Shown here in pieces: positions 47,858 to 53,654 of a stretch of DNA of 53,654 nucleotides. The notes beneath the pieces were generated by a model. The model made no database searches, was not told where the DNA came from, and was given only the letters and a program-made list of their open reading frames with translations. Positions within the stretch are counted from its first letter, which is position 1. Each line of letters opens with the position of its first letter. The DNA comes from an uncultured Alphaproteobacteria bacterium (GTDB lineage Bacteria; Pseudomonadota; Alphaproteobacteria; Rhizobiales; JACESI01), in assembly GCA_938034375.1 (NCBI GenBank), contig CALHLB010000081.1, positions 1 to 53,654 on the forward strand, written 5' to 3'. Made by a program: the position numbers and the translations under genes.

Positions 47858-48364
47858 CTATTGGATCAAAATTTCTTCAAACAAAATTTTACGCACTTCA
47901 ACAGGATAAACGGCAACATTTATGCGGCGTTGCAATTCTTCTTTTAGACGAAACATACCAGCAGACCCTTCAAGGTCACTCGTCCTAAGTTCACGCAAAT
48001 ACACCTGAAAAGCATCCAGAACCCGCGGCATGAAAGGCTCAATGGCGCTAACATCTTCTTGCGATCTAAGTTCCAGCGTAGCCTTTAACTTCAAATATTG
48101 TTGACGGCCAGCCACATTTTCCAGGTTCACCGTAATTTCAGGCATAGAAAAAAAAACAACAGGCTCAGGTTCTGGCACAGCTTCTTCAACCAGTTCCTCC
48201 TCCGCTGGTGAAGAAATAAATAGAAAATAGGCCGCCACCCCGCCACCAATCAGCAACAAGGCAACAACAGCCAATATAATAACTTTCATTTTGCCAGAGC
48301 CAGAGGTTTCATCTTCCCCGGCGCCATCTTCAGCATTCACTGAATCATCTGACATGCTATTCAC
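47858..48364 (-). CDS. fliL: Flagellar basal-body-associated protein FliL
   Basis: A 168-residue single-span protein (membrane helix about 27-51, KVIILAVVALLLIGGGVAAYFLF) with a periplasmic domain VFFSMPEITVNLENVAGRQQYLKLKATLELRS and the C-terminal RINVAVYPVEVRKILFEEILIQ. FliL rings stabilise stators. AGGTG lies seven bases before the ATG. First gene of the fliL-fliM-DUF6468-motE-TPR unit; a TTAACCAT half-site lies about 80 bases upstream. Confidence 0.95.
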   Translation of the reverse strand: MNSMSDDSVNAEDGAGEDETSGSGKMKVIILAVVALLLIGGGVAAYFLFISSPAEEELVEEAVPEPEPVVFFSMPEITVNLENVAGRQQYLKLKATLELRSQEDVSAIEPFMPRVLDAFQVYLRELRTSDLEGSAGMFRLKEELQRRINVAVYPVEVRKILFEEILIQ

Positions 48365-48441
48365 CTATCATGTTGCAATCAAACAATAATTCTAAAAATC
48401 AATCATGAATGATTCTCTGTGGAATTAATATTACGATCATA

Positions 48442-48523
48442 ATGGTTAACGAATTCTTGCATTTTATTAACAAAGAATAAGGCGCTAGGCACATATTGCC
48501 GACCATTTTTGCCGCTAGGCAAA
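48442..48523. promoter_or_regulatory. Regulatory block between fliL and flgF: TTAACCAT and GGCA/TGCC palindromes
   Basis: ATGGTTAA (48442-48449; TTAACCAT on the fliL strand) is a CtrA half-site form. CGCTAGGCA is repeated at 48483-48491 and 48513-48521, and TTGCCG at 48496-48501 and 48509-48514. These build GGCA-N5-TGCC (48488-48500) and a perfect TTTGCC-GCTA-GGCAAA (48508-48523). They lie 65-105 bases upstream of the sigma-54-like promoter of flgF, where an enhancer-binding protein would sit; Caulobacter FlbD sites (ftr) have similar GGCAA/TTGCC halves. Confidence 0.5.
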
Positions 48524-48587
48524 CCTTACCGAGTCAAGATCATCCAATAAAAATAAAAAATACAATAAAATCATATACTTAATAAGT

Positions 48588-48604
48588 TGGCATAGTTTCT
48601 GCTT
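48588..48604 (+). promoter_or_regulatory. Sigma-54-type promoter of flgF
   Basis: TGGCATAGTTTCTGCTT: GG and GC are 12 bases apart, as in the -24/-12 consensus TGGCACG-N4-TTGCW. Mismatches are limited to flanking positions. The predicted transcript start near 48614 coincides with the first base of the leader hairpin. Sigma-54 control of rod and hook genes is known in Caulobacter. Confidence 0.65.
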
Positions 48605-48613
48605 ACATGAAAA

Positions 48614-48678
48614 TGTGTCATCCACTGGGGAGTGGGTAACACAAACCTGAACTGGGGAGTTCGGGTCACATTGGGGAA
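48614..48678 (+). promoter_or_regulatory. flgF leader with tandem GGGG-loop hairpins
   Basis: Hairpin 1 is UGUGU-c-AUCCACU (48614-48626), loop GGGG (48627-48630), AGUGGGU-a-ACACA (48631-48643): 12 pairs with one mismatch. Hairpin 2 is ACCUGAACU (48645-48653), loop GGGG (48654-48657), AGUUCGGGU (48658-48666): nine pairs. A third, short UU-GGGG-AA follows at 48671-48678, before the SD. The helices differ in sequence but keep pairing and the loop, which argues for a structural RNA element. AUUGGGGA (48670-48677) can pair with the UCCCCAAU loop at 52074-52081. Confidence 0.65.
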
Positions 48679-48698
48679 AAAAGAAAAGGTGCTTCGTT

Positions 48699-49442
48699 AT
48701 GGAGAATGCACAGTTAATTACTCTGTCGCGTATATCTACGTTAAACAGACAAATGAGTGTTGTTGCCAATAATTTGGCAAATATGAATACAACAGGTTTC
48801 AAGAGCGAAAATATGCTCTTTGAAGAATATATAAGCCCTGTTGGCAGCGCTGAAAGTTTTGAATTCGGCGATCGCGATCTTAGTTTCGTTCTTGATGACC
48901 GGACAGTTGGCAATTTTAATGTTGGCGCTTTGGAAACAACAGGCAACCAGCTGGATGTAGCTCTTCAAAGTGAAGGTTTTTTTGCTATTCAAACCCCTGC
49001 TGGTGAACGTTACACAAGAACCGGTGGTTTTACCCTTGATCCAACAGGACAGCTCACAACCCATGACGGATTTCCCGTTCTTGGTGAAGATGGGCCAATT
49101 ATCTTTGATCCAGATGAAACAAATATTTCAATAACAGGCGATGGCGCCATTTCTGGAAGGGAAGGCGAAATTGGTCGCCTCCGTATTGTTACTTTTGATG
49201 ATCCGCAACAATTAGACAGAATTGGTAATAATCTTTTTGAAGGCGCTAATCCCCTCCTCGCAGAAACACCACGTGTTGTACAATTTGCGCGTGAACGTTC
49301 CAATGTTGATCCAATTTCAGAAATTTCCCAAATGATTGAAGTACAGCGGGCCTATGATCAACTGGCCAACATTATGCGCCAGCAAAATGATCTGCGCGAA
49401 ACTGCCATTCAACGCCTTGGCCGTGTCCAAGTTAACGCATAA
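48699..49442 (+). CDS. flgF: Flagellar proximal-rod protein FlgF
   Basis: A 247-residue rod protein. LITLSRISTLNRQMSVVANNLANMNTTGFKSENMLFEEY is the N-terminal rod motif, SEGFFAIQTPAGERYTRTGGFTLDPTGQLTTHDGFPVLG the central domain, and EISQMIEVQRAYDQLANIMRQQNDLRETAIQRLG the C-terminal helix. First gene of flgF-flgG-flgA-flgH, with a sigma-54-type promoter and a structured leader. A weak AGGTG lies about 10 bases before the ATG. Confidence 0.96.
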   Translation: MENAQLITLSRISTLNRQMSVVANNLANMNTTGFKSENMLFEEYISPVGSAESFEFGDRDLSFVLDDRTVGNFNVGALETTGNQLDVALQSEGFFAIQTPAGERYTRTGGFTLDPTGQLTTHDGFPVLGEDGPIIFDPDETNISITGDGAISGREGEIGRLRIVTFDDPQQLDRIGNNLFEGANPLLAETPRVVQFARERSNVDPISEISQMIEVQRAYDQLANIMRQQNDLRETAIQRLGRVQVNA

Positions 49443-49456
49443 GGGGAGATGATAAA

Positions 49457-50245
49457 ATGCAAGCACTTCACACAGCAGCCACCGGAATGCGCGCCCAGGA
49501 ACTGAATGTTCAAACCGTTGCCAATAACATTTCAAATATTAGGACAACAGGCTTTAAAAAACAAAATGCCGAATTTCAGGACCTTCTTTATGAAAACGTT
49601 CGTCGTGTCGGGTCCAGTTCTTCCAATTCAGGTACAATTGTACCAACCGGTGTACAAATTGGTTCTGGCGTTAAATTTGCTGCAACAAGCCGCGTTTTAA
49701 CGCAAGGGCCATTAGAACAAACACAACAACCGCTTAACCTAGCCATTCGAGGCGAAGGTTATTTTGAAATTCAGCTGCCAGACGGACGCACAGCTTACAC
49801 ACGCGATGGTTCTTTTGAACGTAATCAGGATGGTGAGGTTGTTACACTGGATGGATATCAAGTGGGTGGCGGTATCACTATTCCACAGGACGCGCGCTCT
49901 ATCAATATTTCAACTGATGGACAAATTGAAGTTGTTGCAGGCGATGATGCAAACCCCACCAATGTTGGCCAGGTAGATATTATCAACTTTATCAATCCAG
50001 GCGGGCTTGAAGCGATAGGCGACAATCTATTTGTCGAAACAGCCGCAAGCGGCAACCCACAAACAGGCACACCAGGTGAAGAAGGGGTTGGCGATGTTTT
50101 GCAAGGATTTCTTGAAGGCTCAAACGTTGAGGCCGTTCGTGAAATTTCAGATCTAATCGCAGCTCAACGCGCTTATGAATTAAATTCACGGGTTATCTCT
50201 GCTGCCGATGAGATGATGCAATCAGCAGGGCAGATTTTACGTTAA
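49457..50245 (+). CDS. flgG: Flagellar distal-rod protein FlgG
   Basis: A 262-residue distal rod protein. MQALHTAATGMRAQELNVQTVANNISNIRTTGFKKQNAEFQDLLYE is the exact family start, and VNSRVISAADEMMQSAGQIL (here LNSRVISAAD) the exact end. A GGGGAG SD lies at 49443-49448; it shares the six bases complementary to the CUCCCC loops after flgH. It follows flgF by 14 bases. Confidence 0.97.
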   Translation: MQALHTAATGMRAQELNVQTVANNISNIRTTGFKKQNAEFQDLLYENVRRVGSSSSNSGTIVPTGVQIGSGVKFAATSRVLTQGPLEQTQQPLNLAIRGEGYFEIQLPDGRTAYTRDGSFERNQDGEVVTLDGYQVGGGITIPQDARSINISTDGQIEVVAGDDANPTNVGQVDIINFINPGGLEAIGDNLFVETAASGNPQTGTPGEEGVGDVLQGFLEGSNVEAVREISDLIAAQRAYELNSRVISAADEMMQSAGQILR

Positions 50246-50276
50246 ACGCACTGATCCCTAAAAGGAGGTCATGACA

Positions 50277-51269
50277 ATGTTGAAATTTATTAAAAAATTT
50301 GGGCCTTTTATTCCAGCCCTTTTCTTAACGTTACTTGTTGGTCACGCTTCTGCAGCCAGTATAAAAAGTACCGTAACTGTCTATTCCAATATTGTGACCG
50401 TAAAAGACCTTTTTGAAAATGCCGACAAGCTTGCCAATGAACCTTTATTTCTATCACCTGATATAGGAAAAAGCGGCACAATCAGCGCACAACGCGTTGC
50501 AAATGAAGCGTATAATATTGGTCTATACAATATTGAACTTAATAATATTGAAACGGTCACGGTCCATCGCCCAAGCCAAAAAATAAACCGTGACCGCCTT
50601 CAGGCCGAATTAAGGGATATTGTTACAAAAAAGCTATCTACAAAAATCGATTTTGAGTTAACAACAAATAGCTTGCCCAAACTTGTTCATGCAGATGCCC
50701 GCATCAGTGATGCCGTTAAGGTGCGTGACTTCAGGCTTTTTGAAAATGAAAAGCGCTTTGAGGCAATATTTGAAATTAGCAGCTATAATCGTCCAACAAA
50801 TATTCCCGTACGGGGCGCCATTATAGAAATGACAAAAGTTATTACCCCAACCCGCGCACTTCAAAGGGATGAAGTGATTGGGGCCGGTGATGTGGAAGAA
50901 AAACGCGTTCCACTGGCACGTGTTCGTCCAGGCACTTTATCTTCTTTAGAAGCTTTTATTGGCAAAGCTGCAACAAGAAATTTGGCACAAGGTAATGCCT
51001 TGCGCGAAAAAGATGTCACAGAACCCATATTGGTGCGTTCAAATGACTCTGTTTCCATTCTTTATTCAATTCCAGGTTTAATTTTAACATCTCAAGGCCG
51101 CGCGCTCGATCCTGGCGCTAAAGATGACATTATCTCGGTCATGAATCTACAATCAAGACGTATCATTCGTGGTCGTGTCACCAATAGAGGGGAAGTGATT
51201 GTTGATGTTAAGAAACCGCTTTTCGCCAATACTCAAATCCCATCACAAAATCCGCAAGAGGTTCGTTAG
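50277..51269 (+). CDS. flgA: Flagellar P-ring assembly chaperone FlgA
   Basis: A 330-residue periplasmic chaperone for the P ring. A signal peptide (about 1-27, ending GHASA-ASIK) precedes the SAF-type domain: PVRGAIIEMTKVITPTRALQRDEVIGAGDVEEKRVPLARVRPGTL, then GKAATRNLAQGNALREKDVTEP and RGRVTNRGEVIVDV. AAGGAGG at 50262-50268 is two bases from the ATG at 50271 but eight from the ATG at 50277, so the latter is chosen. Confidence 0.92.
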   Translation: MLKFIKKFGPFIPALFLTLLVGHASAASIKSTVTVYSNIVTVKDLFENADKLANEPLFLSPDIGKSGTISAQRVANEAYNIGLYNIELNNIETVTVHRPSQKINRDRLQAELRDIVTKKLSTKIDFELTTNSLPKLVHADARISDAVKVRDFRLFENEKRFEAIFEISSYNRPTNIPVRGAIIEMTKVITPTRALQRDEVIGAGDVEEKRVPLARVRPGTLSSLEAFIGKAATRNLAQGNALREKDVTEPILVRSNDSVSILYSIPGLILTSQGRALDPGAKDDIISVMNLQSRRIIRGRVTNRGEVIVDVKKPLFANTQIPSQNPQEVR

Positions 51270-51271
51270 TT

Positions 51272-52042
51272 ATGCGTATTCATGCCTTATTTAAACACCA
51301 TGGTCGCCCAAAAAAGACTTTGTTAATCACCCTCACCCTTGCAACAGCTTTAACCGGATGTGGCGCGGCCAACCAATTATCCGAAATTGGCAAAACACCG
51401 AAACTTTCCGCGATTGAAGACCCAACGGCGCAACCAGGTTATAAACCCGTTAGTTTGCCACAACCAGCACCTGAACCAGCGGTTTATACCGCAAATTCTC
51501 TTTGGCGATCAAACGATCAATCCTTTTTCAGAGATGGCAGAGCCCGCCGTGTCGGCGACATTTTAACCATCAATGTTACAATCAATGATGAAGCCGAGTT
51601 TGAAAACACAACAGAACGCAACAAAACATCAAACCGAAGCTTAGGAGTTGGTACAGGGGTTTTAGGTTCAATTTTCAGCCTTATACCTGGCATTTCAGAT
51701 ACAAGCGCGGTTTTAAGCGCTAATGCCTCCAGCGATACAGAAGGTGAAGGCACAATCGAACGTTCAGAAGCACTCACAACAACGATTGCAGCCGTGATCG
51801 TACAACAATTGCCCAATGGCAACCTTGTTATTGAAGGCAAACAGGAAGTACGGGTTAATTTTGAAATTCGAGAGCTTGTTGTTGCTGGTATTATCAGGCC
51901 AGATGATATTCAACCCGATAATACAATTGAATCTTCTAAAATCGCACAGGCGCGTATTTCTTATGGCGGGCGCGGCCAAATAAGTACATTGCAACAACCA
52001 GGTTACGGTGATCAGATCGTTGATATTGTTGCACCATTCTAA
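51272..52042 (+). CDS. flgH: Flagellar L-ring lipoprotein FlgH
   Basis: A 256-residue outer-membrane lipoprotein of the L ring. The lipobox is LTGC (Cys30). SLWRSNDQSFFRDGRARRVGDILTINVTINDEAEFENTTERNK is the family core; LPNGNLVIEGKQEVRVNFEIRELVVAGIIRPDDI and the ending GRGQISTLQQPGYGDQIVDIVAPF are typical. It starts two bases after flgA. A structured non-coding segment with a terminator follows directly. Confidence 0.97.
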   Translation: MRIHALFKHHGRPKKTLLITLTLATALTGCGAANQLSEIGKTPKLSAIEDPTAQPGYKPVSLPQPAPEPAVYTANSLWRSNDQSFFRDGRARRVGDILTINVTINDEAEFENTTERNKTSNRSLGVGTGVLGSIFSLIPGISDTSAVLSANASSDTEGEGTIERSEALTTTIAAVIVQQLPNGNLVIEGKQEVRVNFEIRELVVAGIIRPDDIQPDNTIESSKIAQARISYGGRGQISTLQQPGYGDQIVDIVAPF

Positions 52043-52050
52043 AAAGTTCA

Positions 52051-52170
52051 AAAAAGCTCCCCAGCCGTTCGCCTCCCCAATTGAGCGGCTAGAGGTTCGT
52101 TCGCTTCCCAATTGAACAACCTCAAAAACGGCACCTGTAGCCATAACTACAGGTGCCGTATTTTATTAAC
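52051..52170 (+). ncRNA. Candidate small RNA: tandem C-rich-loop hairpins behind flgH
   Basis: Four elements in 120 bases. (1) GCUCCCCAGC at 52056-52065, able to form a weak GCU/AGC hairpin. (2) AGCCGUUCG (52063-52071) pairs with UGAGCGGCU (52082-52090), nine pairs, loop CCUCCCCAAU. (3) GAGGUU-c-GUUCG (52092-52103) pairs with UGAAC-AACCUC (52113-52123), eleven pairs with one bulged C, loop CUUCCCAAU. (4) A 13-bp terminator hairpin. Elements 2 and 3 share sequence (UUCGC-YUCCC-AAUUGA) but their stems differ with pairing kept. This resembles alphaproteobacterial RNAs with CUCCUCCC-type anti-SD loops. The transcript may come from flgH mRNA processing or from a promoter inside flgH; no convincing -35/-10 was found. 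Confidence 0.65.
52128..52168 (+). terminator. Strong Rho-independent terminator of flgFGAH and the candidate small RNA
   Basis: ACGGCACCTGTAG (52128-52140) and CTACAGGTGCCGT (52147-52159), 13 perfect pairs, loop CCATAA, followed by ATTTTATTA. The minus strand of the stem can also end the convergent acyltransferase transcript, which stops at 52166. Confidence 0.9.
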
Positions 52171-53257
52171 CAATAGAAGAATTACGATCGGCAAGTTTTT
52201 TCTCGAAATGAAACTTAAACTTTTTACGGAAAAAAATATCAACACGTTTTGATAACGAATGAATTGGAATTGAAATGAGCAAGCTAAAAATACAAACCAA
52301 TAAACTTTTAGGAGCAAGCTCAAAAAATGATGGTGAAAAAATATAAGAAACAAAAGTTAAAATAGGAACATGAATTAGGTATATTGGATACGATAATTCT
52401 CCTAAAAATCGGTCAAAAGAATTTTTTTTCGTAGCATGAAAACAAAGTGGGGAAGAAATTATTAATAACATGATTAAAAAACAACCAGTAAACTGTGCTC
52501 CAAAATTATGAGCGAACCAATCCCATTTATAAAAAGAGTATGAAATTGCAAATATCAACGCCCATCCAATAAAATTATGAGCCCTGCCAATAAATATAGC
52601 TTTAAATTTATGAGCCAGCATCCCAAGACAAAATACAGTTAATTCATTGGGCATAAAACGATAATTCCATGGATCATGTTGACCAAAGGCGGAATACGTC
52701 ACAACAATTGACAGCACAGAAAATGAAAAAAACAACAAAATCACTCTTATTGATTTGATCATAAACGGTGCAAGAAGGTAAAAAGACAATTCTACAGGTA
52801 AAGACCATGCTGGTGAAATATAAAAAAATGGATGGAAACGATATTCTTCCAATGCAAAATTTGATGTAAATTCAATCCCATCGGGTGTTGGATGTGTGAA
52901 CATGGCCCAATCAGAGCCAAACAGAAGCAAATTTGAAAAAAGCAGAAATAGTTTTGCCGAAAAAGTAAACGGTGCCTGAATAATATTCCAAAATTCATTA
53001 ATTCCAATCAATTGCAACAAAAATATTGATACAATCAAACAGACCTAATACCCTGAAAAGATTCTCGAAAAACGATTCCAATAAAAATGTGCAGGATTTG
53101 CATATTTTGCTTCTGAGACCATGGCCATATAAAAACCAGAGAGAGCGAAAAAAGCTTTTACTGCAAAGGAGCCAGGTAATAAACTGCCCAAAATAGGAAG
53201 CGGGCCTGCATGCGCCGTTAAAACTGATAGCGCCAATAAAATTCGTATAATGCCCAT
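52166..53257 (-). pseudogene. Acyltransferase-3-family gene interrupted by an in-frame TAG
   Basis: The N-terminal part (53257-53048) encodes MGIIRILLALSVLTAHAG with the family's first helix and the AHAG/H motif, then FALSGFYMAMVSEAKYANPAHFYWNRFSRIFSGY. A TAG at 53045-53047 stops it. The same frame then runs open to 52166 with about eight more membrane spans (LPVELSFYLLAPFMIKSIRVILLFF and others), ending in a basic tail. Joined length is about 362 residues, normal for membrane O-acyltransferases that decorate surface sugars. TAG serves as an ordinary stop elsewhere here (fliP, flgA, radical SAM gene), so readthrough is not expected; nonsense mutation or base-call error. Very AT-rich compared with the neighbours, so it may have been acquired. 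Confidence 0.82.
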
Positions 53258-53294
53258 TTAGCCCCAAGCCCAAAAATACTTAGCCCATCAAAAT

Positions 53295-53654
53295 TTAATC
53301 GTCACGATAAACTTTTTCACGCTTTTCGTGGCGTTCTTGTGCTTCCAGTGAGAGGGTTGCAACGGGGCGCGCTTCAAGTCTACCAACACCTATTGGCTCC
53401 CCAGTTTCTTCACAATAACCGTAGGTGGCATCCTCAATACGGGCAAGAGCTGCATCGATTTTTGATATTAATTTGCGTTGACGATCCCGCGCCCTAAGCT
53501 CAACCGAACGATCTGCCTCTGAAGAAGCTCTATCGGCAATATCGGGGTGGTTTTGGCTTTCTTTTTGAAGAGCCTCCAATGTTCCCTTGGATTCTTCAAG
53601 AATTTCATTTTTCCAGGCTAAAAGCTTGTCTTGAAAGTACTTTACTTGACGAGG
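53295..53654 (-). CDS. dksA: RNA polymerase-binding transcription factor DksA (5' end outside the window)
   Basis: The visible 119 residues begin PRQVKYFQDKLLAWKNEIL, so only a few N-terminal residues are missing beyond the right edge. DksA enters the RNA polymerase secondary channel and works with ppGpp. The coiled coil includes the DRASSEADRS tip (Asp-x-x-Asp/Ala type: DIADRASSEADR). The C-terminal globular part has YGYCEETGEPIGVGRLEARPVATLSLEAQERHE, with a single Cys where E. coli has four zinc ligands, as in other alphaproteobacterial DksA proteins. Confidence 0.94.
   Translation of the reverse strand, partial: PRQVKYFQDKLLAWKNEILEESKGTLEALQKESQNHPDIADRASSEADRSVELRARDRQRKLISKIDAALARIEDATYGYCEETGEPIGVGRLEARPVATLSLEAQERHEKREKVYRDD

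Noticed and set aside
48614-48680. Reading the GGGG-loop leaders and the porin hairpins as CsrA/RsmA sites
   Set aside because: GGA in loops fits, but CsrA is rare in alphaproteobacteria and the flagellar loops are GGGG tetraloops with a specific complement nearby; kept only as an alternative.
48741-49064. Long open frames antisense to flgF and other genes
   Set aside because: They mirror the codon pattern of the real genes, lack ribosome sites and resemble no family.
53045-53047. UAG reassigned or read through as a sense codon in this organism
   Set aside because: TAG ends fliP, flgA, the radical SAM gene and the EamA frame normally, so a code change is not supported.
1-53654. tRNA, rRNA, CRISPR arrays, transposases and attachment sites
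   Set aside because: Looked for on both strands by eye; no T-loop (GGTTCGAATCC-like) with matching stems, no spaced repeats and no transposase-like protein were seen. A tRNAscan or minced run would settle it.

Overview
The window is chromosomal DNA of an alphaproteobacterium with an AT-rich genome (by eye near 40% GC). Grounds: a DUF1476 (F1-ATPase zeta-type) protein beside purC-purS-purQ-purL, a CckA hybrid kinase, a perfect CtrA-type box (TTAA-N7-TTAAC) between divergent flagellar operons, an alphaproteobacterial DksA with one cysteine, and the flagellar order fliL-fliM-DUF6468-motE. The layout resembles Rhodospirillales/Kordiimonadales-like lineages more than Rhizobiales; that placement is inference. 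No tRNA, rRNA, CRISPR array or insertion sequence was seen.

Layout. 1-11.1 kb: a YceI-cytochrome c fusion, ETF-quinone oxidoreductase, a type-4 uracil-DNA glycosylase, a solute-binding protein, rpe with an overlapping small membrane protein, purB, an RBBP9-type hydrolase, an abundant-type porin with a small lipoprotein behind it, and DUF1476. 11.3-15.9 kb: purC, purS, purQ, purL, then bolA and the CGFS glutaredoxin. 16-28 kb: a frame-disrupted EamA transporter, ttcA, a Tat-exported DM13 protein, rpsD, murI, trmJ, icd, an ECF sigma factor with an exported NTF2-like protein, alaS and recA. 28.2-32.3 kb: a glucosylglycerate pair (gpgP-like, gpgS), an unassigned radical SAM enzyme and a frame-disrupted GIY-YIG gene. 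32.3-52 kb: cckA, a TadG-like vWA protein and a large flagellar region: flgB-flgC-fliE-fliQ-fliR-flhB (minus), fliO-fliP (plus), fliL-fliM-DUF6468-motE-TPR protein (minus), flgF-flgG-flgA-flgH (plus). The end holds an acyltransferase gene with an internal amber codon and a partial dksA.

Most interesting signal. Directly after flgH (52051-52170) lies what looks like a small RNA: two tandem hairpins of 9 and 11 bp whose loops are CCUCCCCAAU and CUUCCCAAU, preceded by GCUCCCCAGC, and closed by a 13-bp hairpin with a U-rich tail. This resembles the architecture of alphaproteobacterial CUCCUCCC-loop ('cuckoo'/CcsR-type) RNAs. The leaders of two flagellar operons carry the counterpart. The flgF leader has two tandem hairpins with GGGG loops plus a third UUGGGGAA. 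The flgB leader also has two GGGG-loop elements, one presenting the Shine-Dalgarno sequence. GCUCCCCAGC is a perfect 10-nt complement of the flgB ribosome binding site. I infer a post-transcriptional circuit in which an RNA from the end of the flgFGAH operon acts on flagellar leaders by loop-loop pairing; nothing here proves expression or direction of control.

Regulation visible in DNA: a sigma-54-type promoter upstream of flgF with TTGCC/GGCAA palindromes 65-105 bp further up, a CtrA box and related TTGCC palindromes between flgB and fliO, a LexA-like near-match upstream of recA, and small hairpins with CGGA or CCGG in the loop at the porin ribosome binding site. Three genes are interrupted (two by frameshifts, one by a nonsense codon); reads are needed to tell decay from assembly error.
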